Source of the DNA: JBBECE01 sp964574935 | Lineage (GTDB): Bacteria > Pseudomonadota > Alphaproteobacteria > Rhizobiales > Devosiaceae | Assembly (NCBI GenBank): GCA_964574935.1 | Contig: CAZNOZ010000010.1 | Span: 1 to 64,000, forward strand | Length of the DNA stretch: 64,000 bases | Reading direction: 5' to 3' | Shown: positions 15,606 through 22,880 of the stretch, piece by piece | How the letters are laid out: each line of letters begins with the position of its first letter | How positions within the stretch are numbered: the first letter of the stretch is position 1 | Position numbers and translations under genes: made by a program | Notes under the pieces: generated by a model | Databases searched by the model: none | Seen by the model: only the letters and a program-made list of their open reading frames with translations | Told to the model about the DNA's origin: nothing

Positions 15606-15772
15606 CCCCACGAACGCGGCGCTACCTTCTTTTTCGGCGACGCGGCGTCACCCCGGGAGGCCGATCTTTGTCCCGGTCGAGGCCGGCAGGGTGCTCTTCG
15701 ATCGGTGCGACTGGACACAAACCGCCGATCCGGCGCAGTTTCCGCGCCCCACCCTCAACCCACGGAACGTCC

Positions 15773-16072
15773 ATGATCTTCGTCATCGCCTCGATCACCC
15801 TCAAGCCCGGCCTGCGCGAGCAATTCGTCGACAAGGCCCGAACCGCCATCATTGCGCCCACCCGCCAGGAGCCGGGCTGCATTTTCTACGACCTCACCCG
15901 CTCGACCACCGACGACAACCTCGCCGTCTTCGTCGAGCGCTGGGAAAGCCGCGAAGCGCTCGCCACCCACCTCGACAGCGCCCACATGCAGGAATGGCGG
16001 ACGATATCCAATCCGATGATCGCGGGCCGTGTCGTCGAGATCGTCCACCCCGCCGAGGTCGAAACCCTCTGA
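15773..16072 (+). CDS. ABM-domain monooxygenase-like protein (YgiN-like)
   Basis: 99 residues forming one antibiotic-biosynthesis-monooxygenase (ferredoxin-like) domain: MIFVIASITLKPGLREQFVD, the PTRQEPGCIFYDL core, FVERWESREALATHLDS, and a beta strand at the end. These small dimeric proteins act as cofactor-independent quinol oxygenases (YgiN) or serve as detoxification or redox accessory proteins. Its stop overlaps the ATG of the next membrane gene by one base, so the two are co-translated. Confidence 0.85.
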   Translation: MIFVIASITLKPGLREQFVDKARTAIIAPTRQEPGCIFYDLTRSTTDDNLAVFVERWESREALATHLDSAHMQEWRTISNPMIAGRVVEIVHPAEVETL

Positions 16073-16608
16073 TGTCGCGCCCGGCGCGGCTCTTCTGGAT
16101 CGTCTTCGCGGTCGCCATTGCGATCTACCTCGCCATGCTCGCCTGGACACTGCCCACTCTCAGCGCCGCCGCTGGCGGGCTCGCCCCCTTCGACATGCGG
16201 CCCACCGGCTACTCTTTTGAGGAGGCGAAGGCGCTGCTCGCCGCCCTCGGCCCCGACGCCACGTCCTTCTACGAGAACGTCCAGCACCGGCTCGATCTGG
16301 TCTATCCGCCGCTGCTCGCCGCTTCGCTGTTCCTGGCCATCGGCCTTTTGGCCCCCGCCGGCTGGGGCCGATGGCGCTGGCTCGCCGCCGCCGTCGCCTT
16401 GCCCGGCATGGTCTTCGACTGGCTGGAAAACGCCGCCGTCTCGCACCTGTTGGCGCTCGGCCCGGCCGGCATCACCCCCCAGGAAGTCGCCGCCGCCAGC
16501 CGCTGGACCGTCCTCAAGTCGACGCTCTCGGCGCTGGCGATGACGGCCGTGCTCGTTCTGCTGGCGATGTGGGTCTGGCGCCGGTGGAGGGGCCGCGGTC
16601 TGGCCTGA
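16072..16608 (+). CDS. Integral membrane protein, function unknown
   Basis: 178 residues with an N-terminal helix (LFWIVFAVAIAIYLAMLAWT), an external loop of about 60 residues (FDMRPTGYSFEEAKALLAAL), and three further helices. The GMVFDWLENAAVSHLLA stretch lies between helices. The pattern matches poorly characterised four-helix proteins and no family was named with confidence. The start overlaps the stop of the ABM protein. Confidence 0.7.
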   Translation: MSRPARLFWIVFAVAIAIYLAMLAWTLPTLSAAAGGLAPFDMRPTGYSFEEAKALLAALGPDATSFYENVQHRLDLVYPPLLAASLFLAIGLLAPAGWGRWRWLAAAVALPGMVFDWLENAAVSHLLALGPAGITPQEVAAASRWTVLKSTLSALAMTAVLVLLAMWVWRRWRGRGLA

Positions 16609-16636
16609 TCGGGTTGCGTTCGGCACCCCGAAAGAA

Positions 16637-16659
16637 CGCCCCGCCTCGGACGCGGGGCG
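16637..16659. terminator. Hairpin between convergent genes, probable bidirectional terminator
   Basis: CGCCCCGC-CTCGGAC-GCGGGGCG gives a perfect 8-bp stem, 28 bases after the membrane-protein stop and 25 bases from the stop of the convergent GST gene. It lacks a long T-tract. Confidence 0.45.
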
Positions 16660-16684
16660 ATCCTCCGGCGGTCGTGCCGGCCGT

Positions 16685-17359
16685 CTAGACGTTCACGAAT
16701 TCCTGGTCCTTGACGTAGTCCCGGAACCCGGCCAGCGCCGCGTTGACCTCGGCCCAGCTCGGCAGCTTTTCGACCTCGGCCACCCAGCGCTCGACGTTCG
16801 GGTATTGCTTGAATTCGTCGCGGGTCACCATGCCGGCGGTCAGCAGCGCGTAGCCGAACATGTCGGCTATCGTCATCTTTTCGCCAGTCAGGTACGTGTT
16901 GCCCTTGCCCAACCAGTGATCGTTGAGGACCTTCAGCCACCTGTGGGTCATCGTCTTGCCCCACTCGATGGTGCCCTTCTGGGTCGCGTCGTCCGGCCGT
17001 TTGTGGTGCTCGTAAATCTGCGGATAGACGACGTTGTAGCCATAGTCGCGATAGAAGCCGGTGTTGAACCAGTCCATCATCTCGTTGACCCGCGCCCGCT
17101 CCTTGAGGTCTCGGGGATAGACATCGAGGTCGAACTTGTCGGCGAGGTATTTCATGATCGCCGAACTCTCGGTGAGGATGAACCCGTCGTCATCCAGGGT
17201 CGGCACCAGAGCGTTGGGATTGAGATCGGTATAGGGCGGCTTGGCGTGCTCGCCCGCGTAGAAGTCGAGCGGCACGACCTCGACCGGCAGGTTGTTTTCG
17301 GCGATCAATGCCCTGACCGGCCGGCTCGTGTTGGATACATCCAATATGTAGAGCTTCAT
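16685..17359 (-). CDS. Glutathione S-transferase
   Basis: 224 residues. The N-terminal thioredoxin-like domain starts MKLYILDVSNTSRPVRALIA, with NPNALVPTLDDDGFILTESS carrying the cis-Pro and the Glu-Ser pair that hold glutathione. The all-helical C-terminal domain contains GEKMTIADMFGYALLTAGMV (N-capping box). It is the last gene of the operon behind VOC, CoA-ligase and citryl-CoA lyase-like genes. Its likely job is glutathione-dependent isomerisation or detoxification of an aromatic or unsaturated intermediate, though the substrate is unknown. Confidence 0.92.
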   Translation of the reverse strand: MKLYILDVSNTSRPVRALIAENNLPVEVVPLDFYAGEHAKPPYTDLNPNALVPTLDDDGFILTESSAIMKYLADKFDLDVYPRDLKERARVNEMMDWFNTGFYRDYGYNVVYPQIYEHHKRPDDATQKGTIEWGKTMTHRWLKVLNDHWLGKGNTYLTGEKMTIADMFGYALLTAGMVTRDEFKQYPNVERWVAEVEKLPSWAEVNAALAGFRDYVKDQEFVNV

Positions 17360-17404
17360 GGTTTCCTCCTGTGACCGCGGCCTCGTGCCCGCGGCCCGTT
17401 GGCC

Positions 17405-17986
17405 TCAATAGGGATCCTTCGGGTCCCGGTCGGAAGACAGCGTTCGGGTTCGCCGCGCGATCAGCCGTTCGATCGCGTCGGCGAGGTGGTTCTCGGCGAT
17501 CGCGTAGTCGTTGCGCTCGGTGCGCACCAGATGCGCCTCATGCAGCACGTCCGCATGGGTGAAGCCTTCCGGCGGCTCGAAGCGGAACGAGGCGAGCTCG
17601 ATCAGAAGGCCCAGCGGATCCTCGAAGTAGATCGAATCCATGAACCCCCGGTCCTTCGGTCCGGAATGGCCGATGCCGCGCTCGTCGAGCCGTTCGACAG
17701 TCTGTTTGAAGGTCGCCTGGGAGACGGAAAACGCCACGTGGTGCACGCAGCCCTGGTCGGTCGGCGTGCGCGTTGAATCCGGCGAACGCTCCTGGTTGGT
17801 GAATATGGTGATCAGGCGGCCGTCGCCGGGATCGAAATACAGATGGCTCTCCTCGGCCCGGTCGAGATTGGGCTGCTCGAACACGAACGGCATGCCCAGC
17901 ACCCCTTCCCAGAAGTCGATGGAGGTCTGCCGGTCGGCGCCGACCAGCGTGATGTGATGGACGCCCTGGGTTTGCATCTTGCGCAT
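17405..17986 (-). CDS. VOC-family (extradiol dioxygenase/glyoxalase-like) protein
   Basis: 193 residues from the ATG at 17986 with GGGAG upstream. Two VOC half-modules are visible: MQTQGVHHITLVGADRQTSI with a metal-ligand His, CVHHVAFSVSQATFKQTVE with the second His, and LGLLIELASF with the Glu. These three ligands suit a mononuclear metal enzyme of the ring-cleaving dioxygenase/glyoxalase superfamily. The protein is shorter than XylE-type enzymes. It lies between a CoA ligase and a GST gene, so it probably acts on a catabolic intermediate. Confidence 0.82.
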   Translation of the reverse strand: MRKMQTQGVHHITLVGADRQTSIDFWEGVLGMPFVFEQPNLDRAEESHLYFDPGDGRLITIFTNQERSPDSTRTPTDQGCVHHVAFSVSQATFKQTVERLDERGIGHSGPKDRGFMDSIYFEDPLGLLIELASFRFEPPEGFTHADVLHEAHLVRTERNDYAIAENHLADAIERLIARRTRTLSSDRDPKDPY

Positions 17987-18000
17987 GGCGGATTCTCCCG

Positions 18001-19323
18001 TCAGTTGCCGGCGTTGGTGAAATCGACGAGCCGCGACTTGTAGGTGCTGCGCGGCAGCGAATGCGGGGGCACCAGCCGCACCTCGGCGCTCACCATGAGC
18101 CGGTCCCGGATCGCCTGGGCGATTTCGGCGGCGAGCGTTTGATCGGCCCCTGGCCCCGCGCCTTCGACCGTCACCGGCAGCGGTGCCGGCTGCTTGACCC
18201 CGCGCGCCCTGGGCTCGACCATGATCACGCCGGTCACAAGCGGCGAGAAACGCGCCACGACCTCGCGGATGGCGCCTGGAAACACGTTCACCCCGCGCAC
18301 GATCAGCATGTCGTCGGTACGCCCCACGCAGCGGATGCGCGGGGCGGTGCGCCCGCAGGAACAGGTGCCCATGCGCACTACGACATGATCGCGGGTGCGG
18401 AATCTGAGCATCGGGGCCGCTTCGGCCTTCAGATGCGTGAGCACCAGCTCCCCGGAGGCGCCGTCTTCGAGCGCCACGGGTTCGCCGCTCTCCGGCTCGA
18501 TGAGCTCCATATGCACGAGACCGCGGCCGGAAAAATGCATGCCGTCCTGGGCCTCGCATTCTCCGAACAGCGAAACCGCGATGTCGCCGATCCCCATCGC
18601 CTCGGTGACCCGGGCGCCCCACTTCGCCTCAAGTTCGGCCCTCAGCGGCGCCTCCCCGCCGCCGGGCTCGCCAGCCACCAGCAGCCGGCGCACCGACGAG
18701 GCGGCGAGGTCGACGCCGTGCTCGCCGGCCCATTCCGCCAGGTGCAACGCGTAGGAGGGAGTGAGCGCGATGGCCTCGGGCCCGAGACACTGCACCGCCG
18801 CCATCAGCCGCTCGGTGTTGCCCGGCCCCAGGGGAACAAGGGTCAGCCCCAGGCCCTGAAACGCCTCCAGCGTCGCGCCGGCCACGAACGGCCCGGCGCC
18901 ATAGGTGGTCACGATCGCCTCGCCGGCCTCGACGCCGGACGCCGCGTAGGAGCGCATCGAGATGCGGATCCAGTTCTTCAGGTCCGTCGCCGTGAGCGGC
19001 ACGTAGGAAGGCTCACCGGTGGTGCCGCTTGTCGAATAGATGCGCGCGATCTTCTGGCGGGGCACCGCCACATGCGGTCCCAGTCCCAAGCCGGTCTCCA
19101 TCGCGTCCCTGAGTTCGGACTTGCCGGTCAGGGGCAGCGCCGTGATGTCGGCCAACCCGCCCGCTTCCTCGGCCGACCGGATGCCGGCTTCCGCCAGCCT
19201 GTCGCGATAGAATTCCGAGTGCGCCACGAGGTAGCCGATCTGCGACCGGTAGAGGGCGTCGTCGCTTTCCCGCTGCGTCTCCCAGCATTCGGTTTCGATC
19301 CCGGGATCGAGGATCATCTTCAT
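18001..19323 (-). CDS. Phenylacetate-CoA ligase-like AMP-forming enzyme
   Basis: 440 residues from the ATG at 19323, which overlaps the upstream stop (ATGA). The adenylate-forming motifs are IYSTSGTTGEPSYVPLT (ATP loop), VTEAMGIGDIAVSLFGECEA, MLRFRTRDHVVV and GRTDDMLIVRGVNVFPGAIR, the last being characteristic of the PaaK group. The CSCG pair (GTCSCGRTAPR) is also PaaK-like. It activates a carboxylic acid, aromatic or short-chain, to its CoA thioester. Its partner upstream is a citryl-CoA lyase-like protein, so the acid may be a hydroxy- or tricarboxylate; the substrate is not determined. Confidence 0.85.
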   Translation of the reverse strand: MKMILDPGIETECWETQRESDDALYRSQIGYLVAHSEFYRDRLAEAGIRSAEEAGGLADITALPLTGKSELRDAMETGLGLGPHVAVPRQKIARIYSTSGTTGEPSYVPLTATDLKNWIRISMRSYAASGVEAGEAIVTTYGAGPFVAGATLEAFQGLGLTLVPLGPGNTERLMAAVQCLGPEAIALTPSYALHLAEWAGEHGVDLAASSVRRLLVAGEPGGGEAPLRAELEAKWGARVTEAMGIGDIAVSLFGECEAQDGMHFSGRGLVHMELIEPESGEPVALEDGASGELVLTHLKAEAAPMLRFRTRDHVVVRMGTCSCGRTAPRIRCVGRTDDMLIVRGVNVFPGAIREVVARFSPLVTGVIMVEPRARGVKQPAPLPVTVEGAGPGADQTLAAEIAQAIRDRLMVSAEVRLVPPHSLPRSTYKSRLVDFTNAGN

Positions 19324-20108
19324 CGCGCCGCGCCCGGATCGTAGGAGATCGCGGCCTCGCCCGCCGCCGCCATTGTGAAGCCGATGGGATTGGCCTGCTC
19401 CTCCCCCAGATGCGCCAGCAGCGAGGCGGTACGGGCCAGGATCGGGATCGCCTTGACGATGTCGCCGGGAAAGTCGAGGTCGAGCAGCACCGCGGCGATC
19501 GCCATCGACACGTTCATCGGCAACTCGCGCTGCCACTGGGCATTGACGGCGGAATGGAGAACGCCCGCAAACCCGACCGCCGCGCCGCTGACCCCCCTTT
19601 CATCGGCCAGCGCCAGGATGCGCTCGGTGCGCGGATCGACCGGCTTGTGGATCGGATGCCCGAAGCCAGGCGCCTTGGCGCCCCTTGCATGGATTTCGGA
19701 AGCGATGGCGGCCGCGGCGTCGGCGGGCGCGGCGCCGCCGGCGATCCGCTTGAGCCCGTCCTCGATCACCTCGGCGCACACCTGCGAGGCCCCCAGGATC
19801 ACCGAGCCGCATCCCAGAATGCCCGCCGCGACCGCCGCCTGCAGCGCCTCCGGCTCGGCGGCATGCGTCATACGCGCCGCCTGCACCGAGGGAACGAGCC
19901 CGTGTTCGGCGATCGAAACCAGCAAGAGGTCGAGGAAGAACCGCTGCTCCTCGGTCGGCTCGCGACCGGTCACTAGCAGGTGGAAGTACGAGGTGAAACC
20001 GAGCCGCCCCATCACATCGGCGCACAGATCCCGCCCCCGCACCTCGATCCGCTCCGGAGAGGCCGTCGATATCGCGGTGCTCGCCGAACCCGGCTTGCCG
20101 ATCTGCAT
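19320..20108 (-). CDS. Citryl-CoA lyase-like protein (short citrate synthase fold)
   Basis: 262 residues, much shorter than citrate synthase (~430) but the size of stand-alone citryl-CoA lyase. Conserved blocks are SIAEHGLVPSVQAARMTHAA (first active His), GFGHPIHKPVDPRTERILAL (second His and CoA loop) and LPMNVSMAIAAVLLDLDFPG, where citrate synthase has a catalytic Asp (NVD) and this protein has Ser. It would cleave a CoA-activated hydroxyacid into acetyl-CoA plus a keto acid. It is the first gene of the operon, with GGAGAGG upstream of the ATG at 20108, divergent from a GntR regulator. Confidence 0.78.
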   Translation of the reverse strand: MQIGKPGSASTAISTASPERIEVRGRDLCADVMGRLGFTSYFHLLVTGREPTEEQRFFLDLLLVSIAEHGLVPSVQAARMTHAAEPEALQAAVAAGILGCGSVILGASQVCAEVIEDGLKRIAGGAAPADAAAAIASEIHARGAKAPGFGHPIHKPVDPRTERILALADERGVSGAAVGFAGVLHSAVNAQWQRELPMNVSMAIAAVLLDLDFPGDIVKAIPILARTASLLAHLGEEQANPIGFTMAAAGEAAISYDPGAAR

Positions 20109-20158
20109 GGCGCCTCTCCGATCCGTCGGCAATCCGCCCATTGCCTCGGGCGACCTTG

Positions 20159-20182
20159 TTGTTATACAATTTTGTCCGACAA
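20159..20182. promoter_or_regulatory. Tandem GntR/FCD-type operators TTGT-N3-ACAA in divergent promoter
   Basis: Two palindromes, TTGTTATACAA (20159-20169) and TTGTCCGACAA (20172-20182), lie 13 bp apart in the 103-base region between the lyase and gntR starts. Short inverted repeats with a 3-base centre of this kind are typical for FadR/FCD-type GntR proteins. They probably let the adjacent GntR regulator control both directions. Confidence 0.72.
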
Positions 20183-20211
20183 TATGGTCCGAGTCAACCT
20201 TTGGACGTCCC

Positions 20212-20916
20212 ATGAACGCACCTGTGCGAACCCCGAGCGGCTCGGTCGTCGACGACCTGGCGCGTCAGCTCGCGCGCGGCATCCGCGACAACCGCTTCGC
20301 CCCCGGTCAGCGCCTGGTCGAGGCCGACCTGACCCGCGAGCTCGGGGTCAGCCGCGGATCGCTGAGGGAGGCGTTCCGGCGCCTGGCGTCCGACGGCCTG
20401 ATCGAGATCGCCCCGCACAAGGGGGCCATGGTGCGCCGCCTCTCCCGCACCGAGGCGATGGAGCTGTTCGCGGTGCGCACCGAGCTCGAGGCGCTGGCCG
20501 CCCGACTGGCGGCCGCCAGGATGGTTGACCCGGACGTGCGTTGCGCCTTCCAACAGGCAATCGCGCCGATCCGCATGTCCGAGGCCCGCCGCTCGGCGGA
20601 CGACTACATCGAGGAAAACCGCGTCTTTCACGACGCGGTCATCGCGGCCAGCGGCAACTCGCAGCTCATCGCAATCAGTCGGCGGTTTCAGATGCCGCTC
20701 ATCCTCTCGCAGCTTCGCGCGGCGCTGCCCCCCGAGGCGATGGCGGACTCCGTCAGCGAGCATCGCGCCGTCGCCAAGGCCATCCTCAACGGCAAGCCCG
20801 ACAAGGCCGCCAATCGGATGCGCCGGCATCTGACGCGGGCCGCCGAGCTGCTCGATTCGGTGCCGGCGAGCTGCTTTGCAGCACCCGCTTCGACTGCCCA
20901 AACCGTGCCGGCCTGA
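20212..20916 (+). CDS. GntR-family (FCD-type) transcriptional regulator
   Basis: 234 residues from the ATG at 20212 (MNAPVRTPSGSVVDDLARQL). The winged-helix domain (residues ~15-80) has GQRLVEADLTRELGVSRGSL and LIEIAPHKGAMVRRLS. The C-terminal FCD ligand domain has FAVRTELEALAARLAAARM, metal/ligand residues in EENRVFHDAVIAASGN and SEHRAVAKAILNGKPDKAAN. Such proteins sense organic acids and repress catabolic operons until the inducer binds. It is divergent from the citryl-CoA lyase/CoA-ligase operon, and two matching operators lie between them. Confidence 0.92.
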   Translation: MNAPVRTPSGSVVDDLARQLARGIRDNRFAPGQRLVEADLTRELGVSRGSLREAFRRLASDGLIEIAPHKGAMVRRLSRTEAMELFAVRTELEALAARLAAARMVDPDVRCAFQQAIAPIRMSEARRSADDYIEENRVFHDAVIAASGNSQLIAISRRFQMPLILSQLRAALPPEAMADSVSEHRAVAKAILNGKPDKAANRMRRHLTRAAELLDSVPASCFAAPASTAQTVPA

Positions 20917-20972
20917 CCGCAGGGGAACCGATGCGCAGCCGGGCGCCCGGACCAGACCGGCACGGGCAAAAT

Positions 20973-21001
20973 GAAGGGCGCAGCCCCCAGCTGCGCCCTT
21001 C
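20973..21001 (-). terminator. Rho-independent-type terminator for the secreted protein gene
   Basis: GAAGGGCGCAG-CCCCCAG-CTGCGCCCTTC makes a perfect 11-bp stem. Read on the minus strand it is followed by ATTTTG, a short T-run. It sits between convergent genes, 24 bases past the stop of the minus-strand gene and 56 bases past gntR, and may serve both. Confidence 0.65.
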
Positions 21002-21025
21002 CACGAGTCGGCGTTGGCGGTCGTA

Positions 21026-21616
21026 TCAGCTGCCGGAGGCGAACACGGCGAGGGAGCCGTTGGCTGCCTGACCGACCGCAACGACCGACTCGATGGGGAT
21101 GCCCGCGCCCGCCAGCCAGACCGAGAGCATCTCGTTGGCGGCAATGGCGGCGTGCAGGTCGATCACCTCGGACCAGTTGGCTTCGAGAGCCGAATCGAAG
21201 ACCTGCCGATTTTCGGCGGTGAGCCAGTATTCGATGTCGAAGGCGACGCTGCCGGTCAGCGAGCTCATCGCGTCGAAGCTGCCTTCGCTCCAGCTGCTCT
21301 CCTCGATGAGGCGGACTACGGTTGCGATACGCACATCGATGCTCTGCGCTGCAAGCAACGCCGCCACCATCGAGTCGGATGCGTGGGCGCCGAGCGCCGC
21401 ATTCGTATTCGCACCGTCGCTGGGTTCGCCACCACCGGTGGTGATGGCGGCTCCAAATTCCGCGCCGAGCCCCAAGGTGGAGTGGCTTGAGCCGGCGCTG
21501 GCTGAACCGCTGCTCGTCGCGCTTCCTCCGAATGCCAGGTCGAGGGCGTCAGCCGGGGTGGCGAATCCCAGGGCGACGGTGAGGGCTGAAATCGAAACCA
21601 TAAACCACGCATCCAT
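21026..21616 (-). CDS. Secreted or periplasmic protein of unknown function
   Basis: 196 residues from the ATG at 21616, chosen because GGAGAG lies eight bases upstream. The start MDAWFMVSISALTVALGFAT ending PADALD is a signal peptide. A Gly/Ser/Thr-rich low-complexity stretch (AFGGSATSSGSASAGSSHST) follows, then a helical part with ESSWSEGSFDAMSSL, FDIEYWLTAENRQVF and a Gly/Ala-rich end. No domain was recognised. It faces a PepSY-RR-HK operon across a 116-base region with an inverted repeat, which suggests it belongs to that regulon. Confidence 0.65.
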   Translation of the reverse strand: MDAWFMVSISALTVALGFATPADALDLAFGGSATSSGSASAGSSHSTLGLGAEFGAAITTGGGEPSDGANTNAALGAHASDSMVAALLAAQSIDVRIATVVRLIEESSWSEGSFDAMSSLTGSVAFDIEYWLTAENRQVFDSALEANWSEVIDLHAAIAANEMLSVWLAGAGIPIESVVAVGQAANGSLAVFASGS

Positions 21617-21670
21617 GACGAAACTCTCCATTCCCACGTTCACTGAGAATCGAAAGCTAGCCGACCGCGC

Positions 21671-21708
21671 CTGACCGATCCGTGAGCCCTCGGTCAGCGT
21701 TTTGTCAG
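21671..21708. promoter_or_regulatory. Candidate response-regulator operator in divergent promoter
   Basis: CTGACCGA (21671-21678) and TCGGTCAG (21690-21697) form a perfect 8-bp inverted repeat with an 11-base centre. The right arm also starts a direct repeat GTCAG (21693) and GTCAG (21704), 11 bp apart, the spacing typical of OmpR/PhoP-type tandem sites. It lies between the secreted protein gene and the PepSY-RR-HK operon. Confidence 0.5.
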
Positions 21709-21732
21709 ATTTGGCCCGGTAGGCTTGCACTC

Positions 21733-22215
21733 ATGAACACGACACGCACCGCGCCTCTGGTGCTGGGCTTTTTCTGCTGCGTTTGGCTGGACCTTGCGAC
21801 CGCGGCACCGGCGCAGGGTCTGCTCGAAGATGTCGGCAATACCGTCAGCGGCGTGACCGAGACGGTGACCGAAACCGTCGAACAGGGTTCCCAGACCATC
21901 AATCAGACCGTCGAGGGCGCCCTCGGCACGGTTGAGCAGACGCTCGAGGAGACACTCGGCGGCGGCGCTCAGGGCTCCGCCTCCACCAGCGAGCAGGAGT
22001 TCGCGCTGCAGGCGGTCCGAAGCGGTCGCGCCCTGCCGCTGGAGGATATGCTGTTTCTCGCGCGGCTGTCTTACGAGGGCGAGGTCATCGACGTGCACCT
22101 GGTGACCGCTCGCGGAATTCTTCTTTATCAACTCACATTTCTCGCCACGGACGGCGAGATTTTTGATACCTATTTCTATGCAGCAAACGGGAACCCGGTT
22201 CGCAAGTCGAACTGA
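21733..22215 (+). CDS. Secreted PepSY-domain protein, likely two-component accessory factor
   Basis: 160 residues from the ATG at 21733. A signal peptide (TAPLVLGFFCCVWLDLATAA) leads into a Thr/Glu/Val heptad-like region (VGNTVSGVTETVTETVEQGS, about residues 33-80). The C-terminal 65 residues form a PepSY domain: EFALQAVRSGRALPLEDMLF, then VIDVHLVTARGILLYQLTFL and FDTYFYAANGNPV. Small PepSY proteins are often encoded just before OmpR-type regulators and may modulate the sensor kinase in the periplasm. Its stop overlaps the RR start by one base. Confidence 0.8.
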   Translation: MNTTRTAPLVLGFFCCVWLDLATAAPAQGLLEDVGNTVSGVTETVTETVEQGSQTINQTVEGALGTVEQTLEETLGGGAQGSASTSEQEFALQAVRSGRALPLEDMLFLARLSYEGEVIDVHLVTARGILLYQLTFLATDGEIFDTYFYAANGNPVRKSN

Positions 22216-22880
22216 TGCGCATACTCGTCGCCGAGGACGACCCCCGGATCGCCGGGGCGCTGTCCACCGCTCTGGAGATGGCCGGATTCGTCGTTGAAAC
22301 CGAAAGCGACGGCGAGGAGGCGTGGTTTCGCGGCGACACGGAGCCCTTCGACGCCGTCGTTCTCGATCTCGGCCTGCCGACACTCGAAGGACTGGCCGTC
22401 CTTAAGCGTTGGCGCAAATCCGGTCGCTCACAGCCGGTCCTGATCCTGACCGCCCGCGACAATTGGGACGAACGCGTCGAAGGGATAGAGGCCGGCGCGG
22501 ACGACTATGTCGGCAAGCCCTTTCGGATCGAAGAGGTCGTGGCAAGGGTGCGCGCGCTGATCCGCCGCTCCACCGGCCACGCCTCTCCCCGCATCGAAGT
22601 CGACAATCTCAGCCTCGACACGCGCACGAAGCAGGTCGCGGTCGACGGCGTCCTGGTTCCGCTCACTCCCCAGGAGTACCGTCTGGTCGCCTACCTGATG
22701 CATCAGCAGGGGCGCGTGGTCTCCCAGATGGAGATCACCGAGCATCTTTACGCCCAGGATTTCGAGCGCGAATCCAATTCGGTGGAGGTGCTGGTGGGCC
22801 GTGTCCGCAAGAAACTCGGAGCCGACGTCGTGAGGACCCGGCGTGGCTTCGGCTACTTTATCGGCGGTGATCCGACTTGA
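22215..22880 (+). CDS. OmpR/PhoP-family response regulator
   Basis: 221 residues. The receiver domain has the acidic pair in ILVAEDDPRIAG, the phosphoacceptor Asp51 (FDAVVLDLGLPTLEGL), the conserved Thr (LILTARDNW) and Lys (GADDYVGKPFRIEEV). The C-terminal winged helix shows LTPQEYRLVAYLMHQQGRVV and SNSVEVLVGRVRKKLGADVV, ending in TRRGFGYFI. The kinase gene starts at TTG inside its stop codon, so both proteins are made together. It is closely similar to the regulator at 63223-63888. Confidence 0.95.
   Translation: MRILVAEDDPRIAGALSTALEMAGFVVETESDGEEAWFRGDTEPFDAVVLDLGLPTLEGLAVLKRWRKSGRSQPVLILTARDNWDERVEGIEAGADDYVGKPFRIEEVVARVRALIRRSTGHASPRIEVDNLSLDTRTKQVAVDGVLVPLTPQEYRLVAYLMHQQGRVVSQMEITEHLYAQDFERESNSVEVLVGRVRKKLGADVVRTRRGFGYFIGGDPT

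Noticed and set aside
19320..20108. TCA-cycle citrate synthase
   Set aside because: Too short (262 against ~430 residues), the catalytic Asp is Ser, and it is coupled to a CoA ligase.
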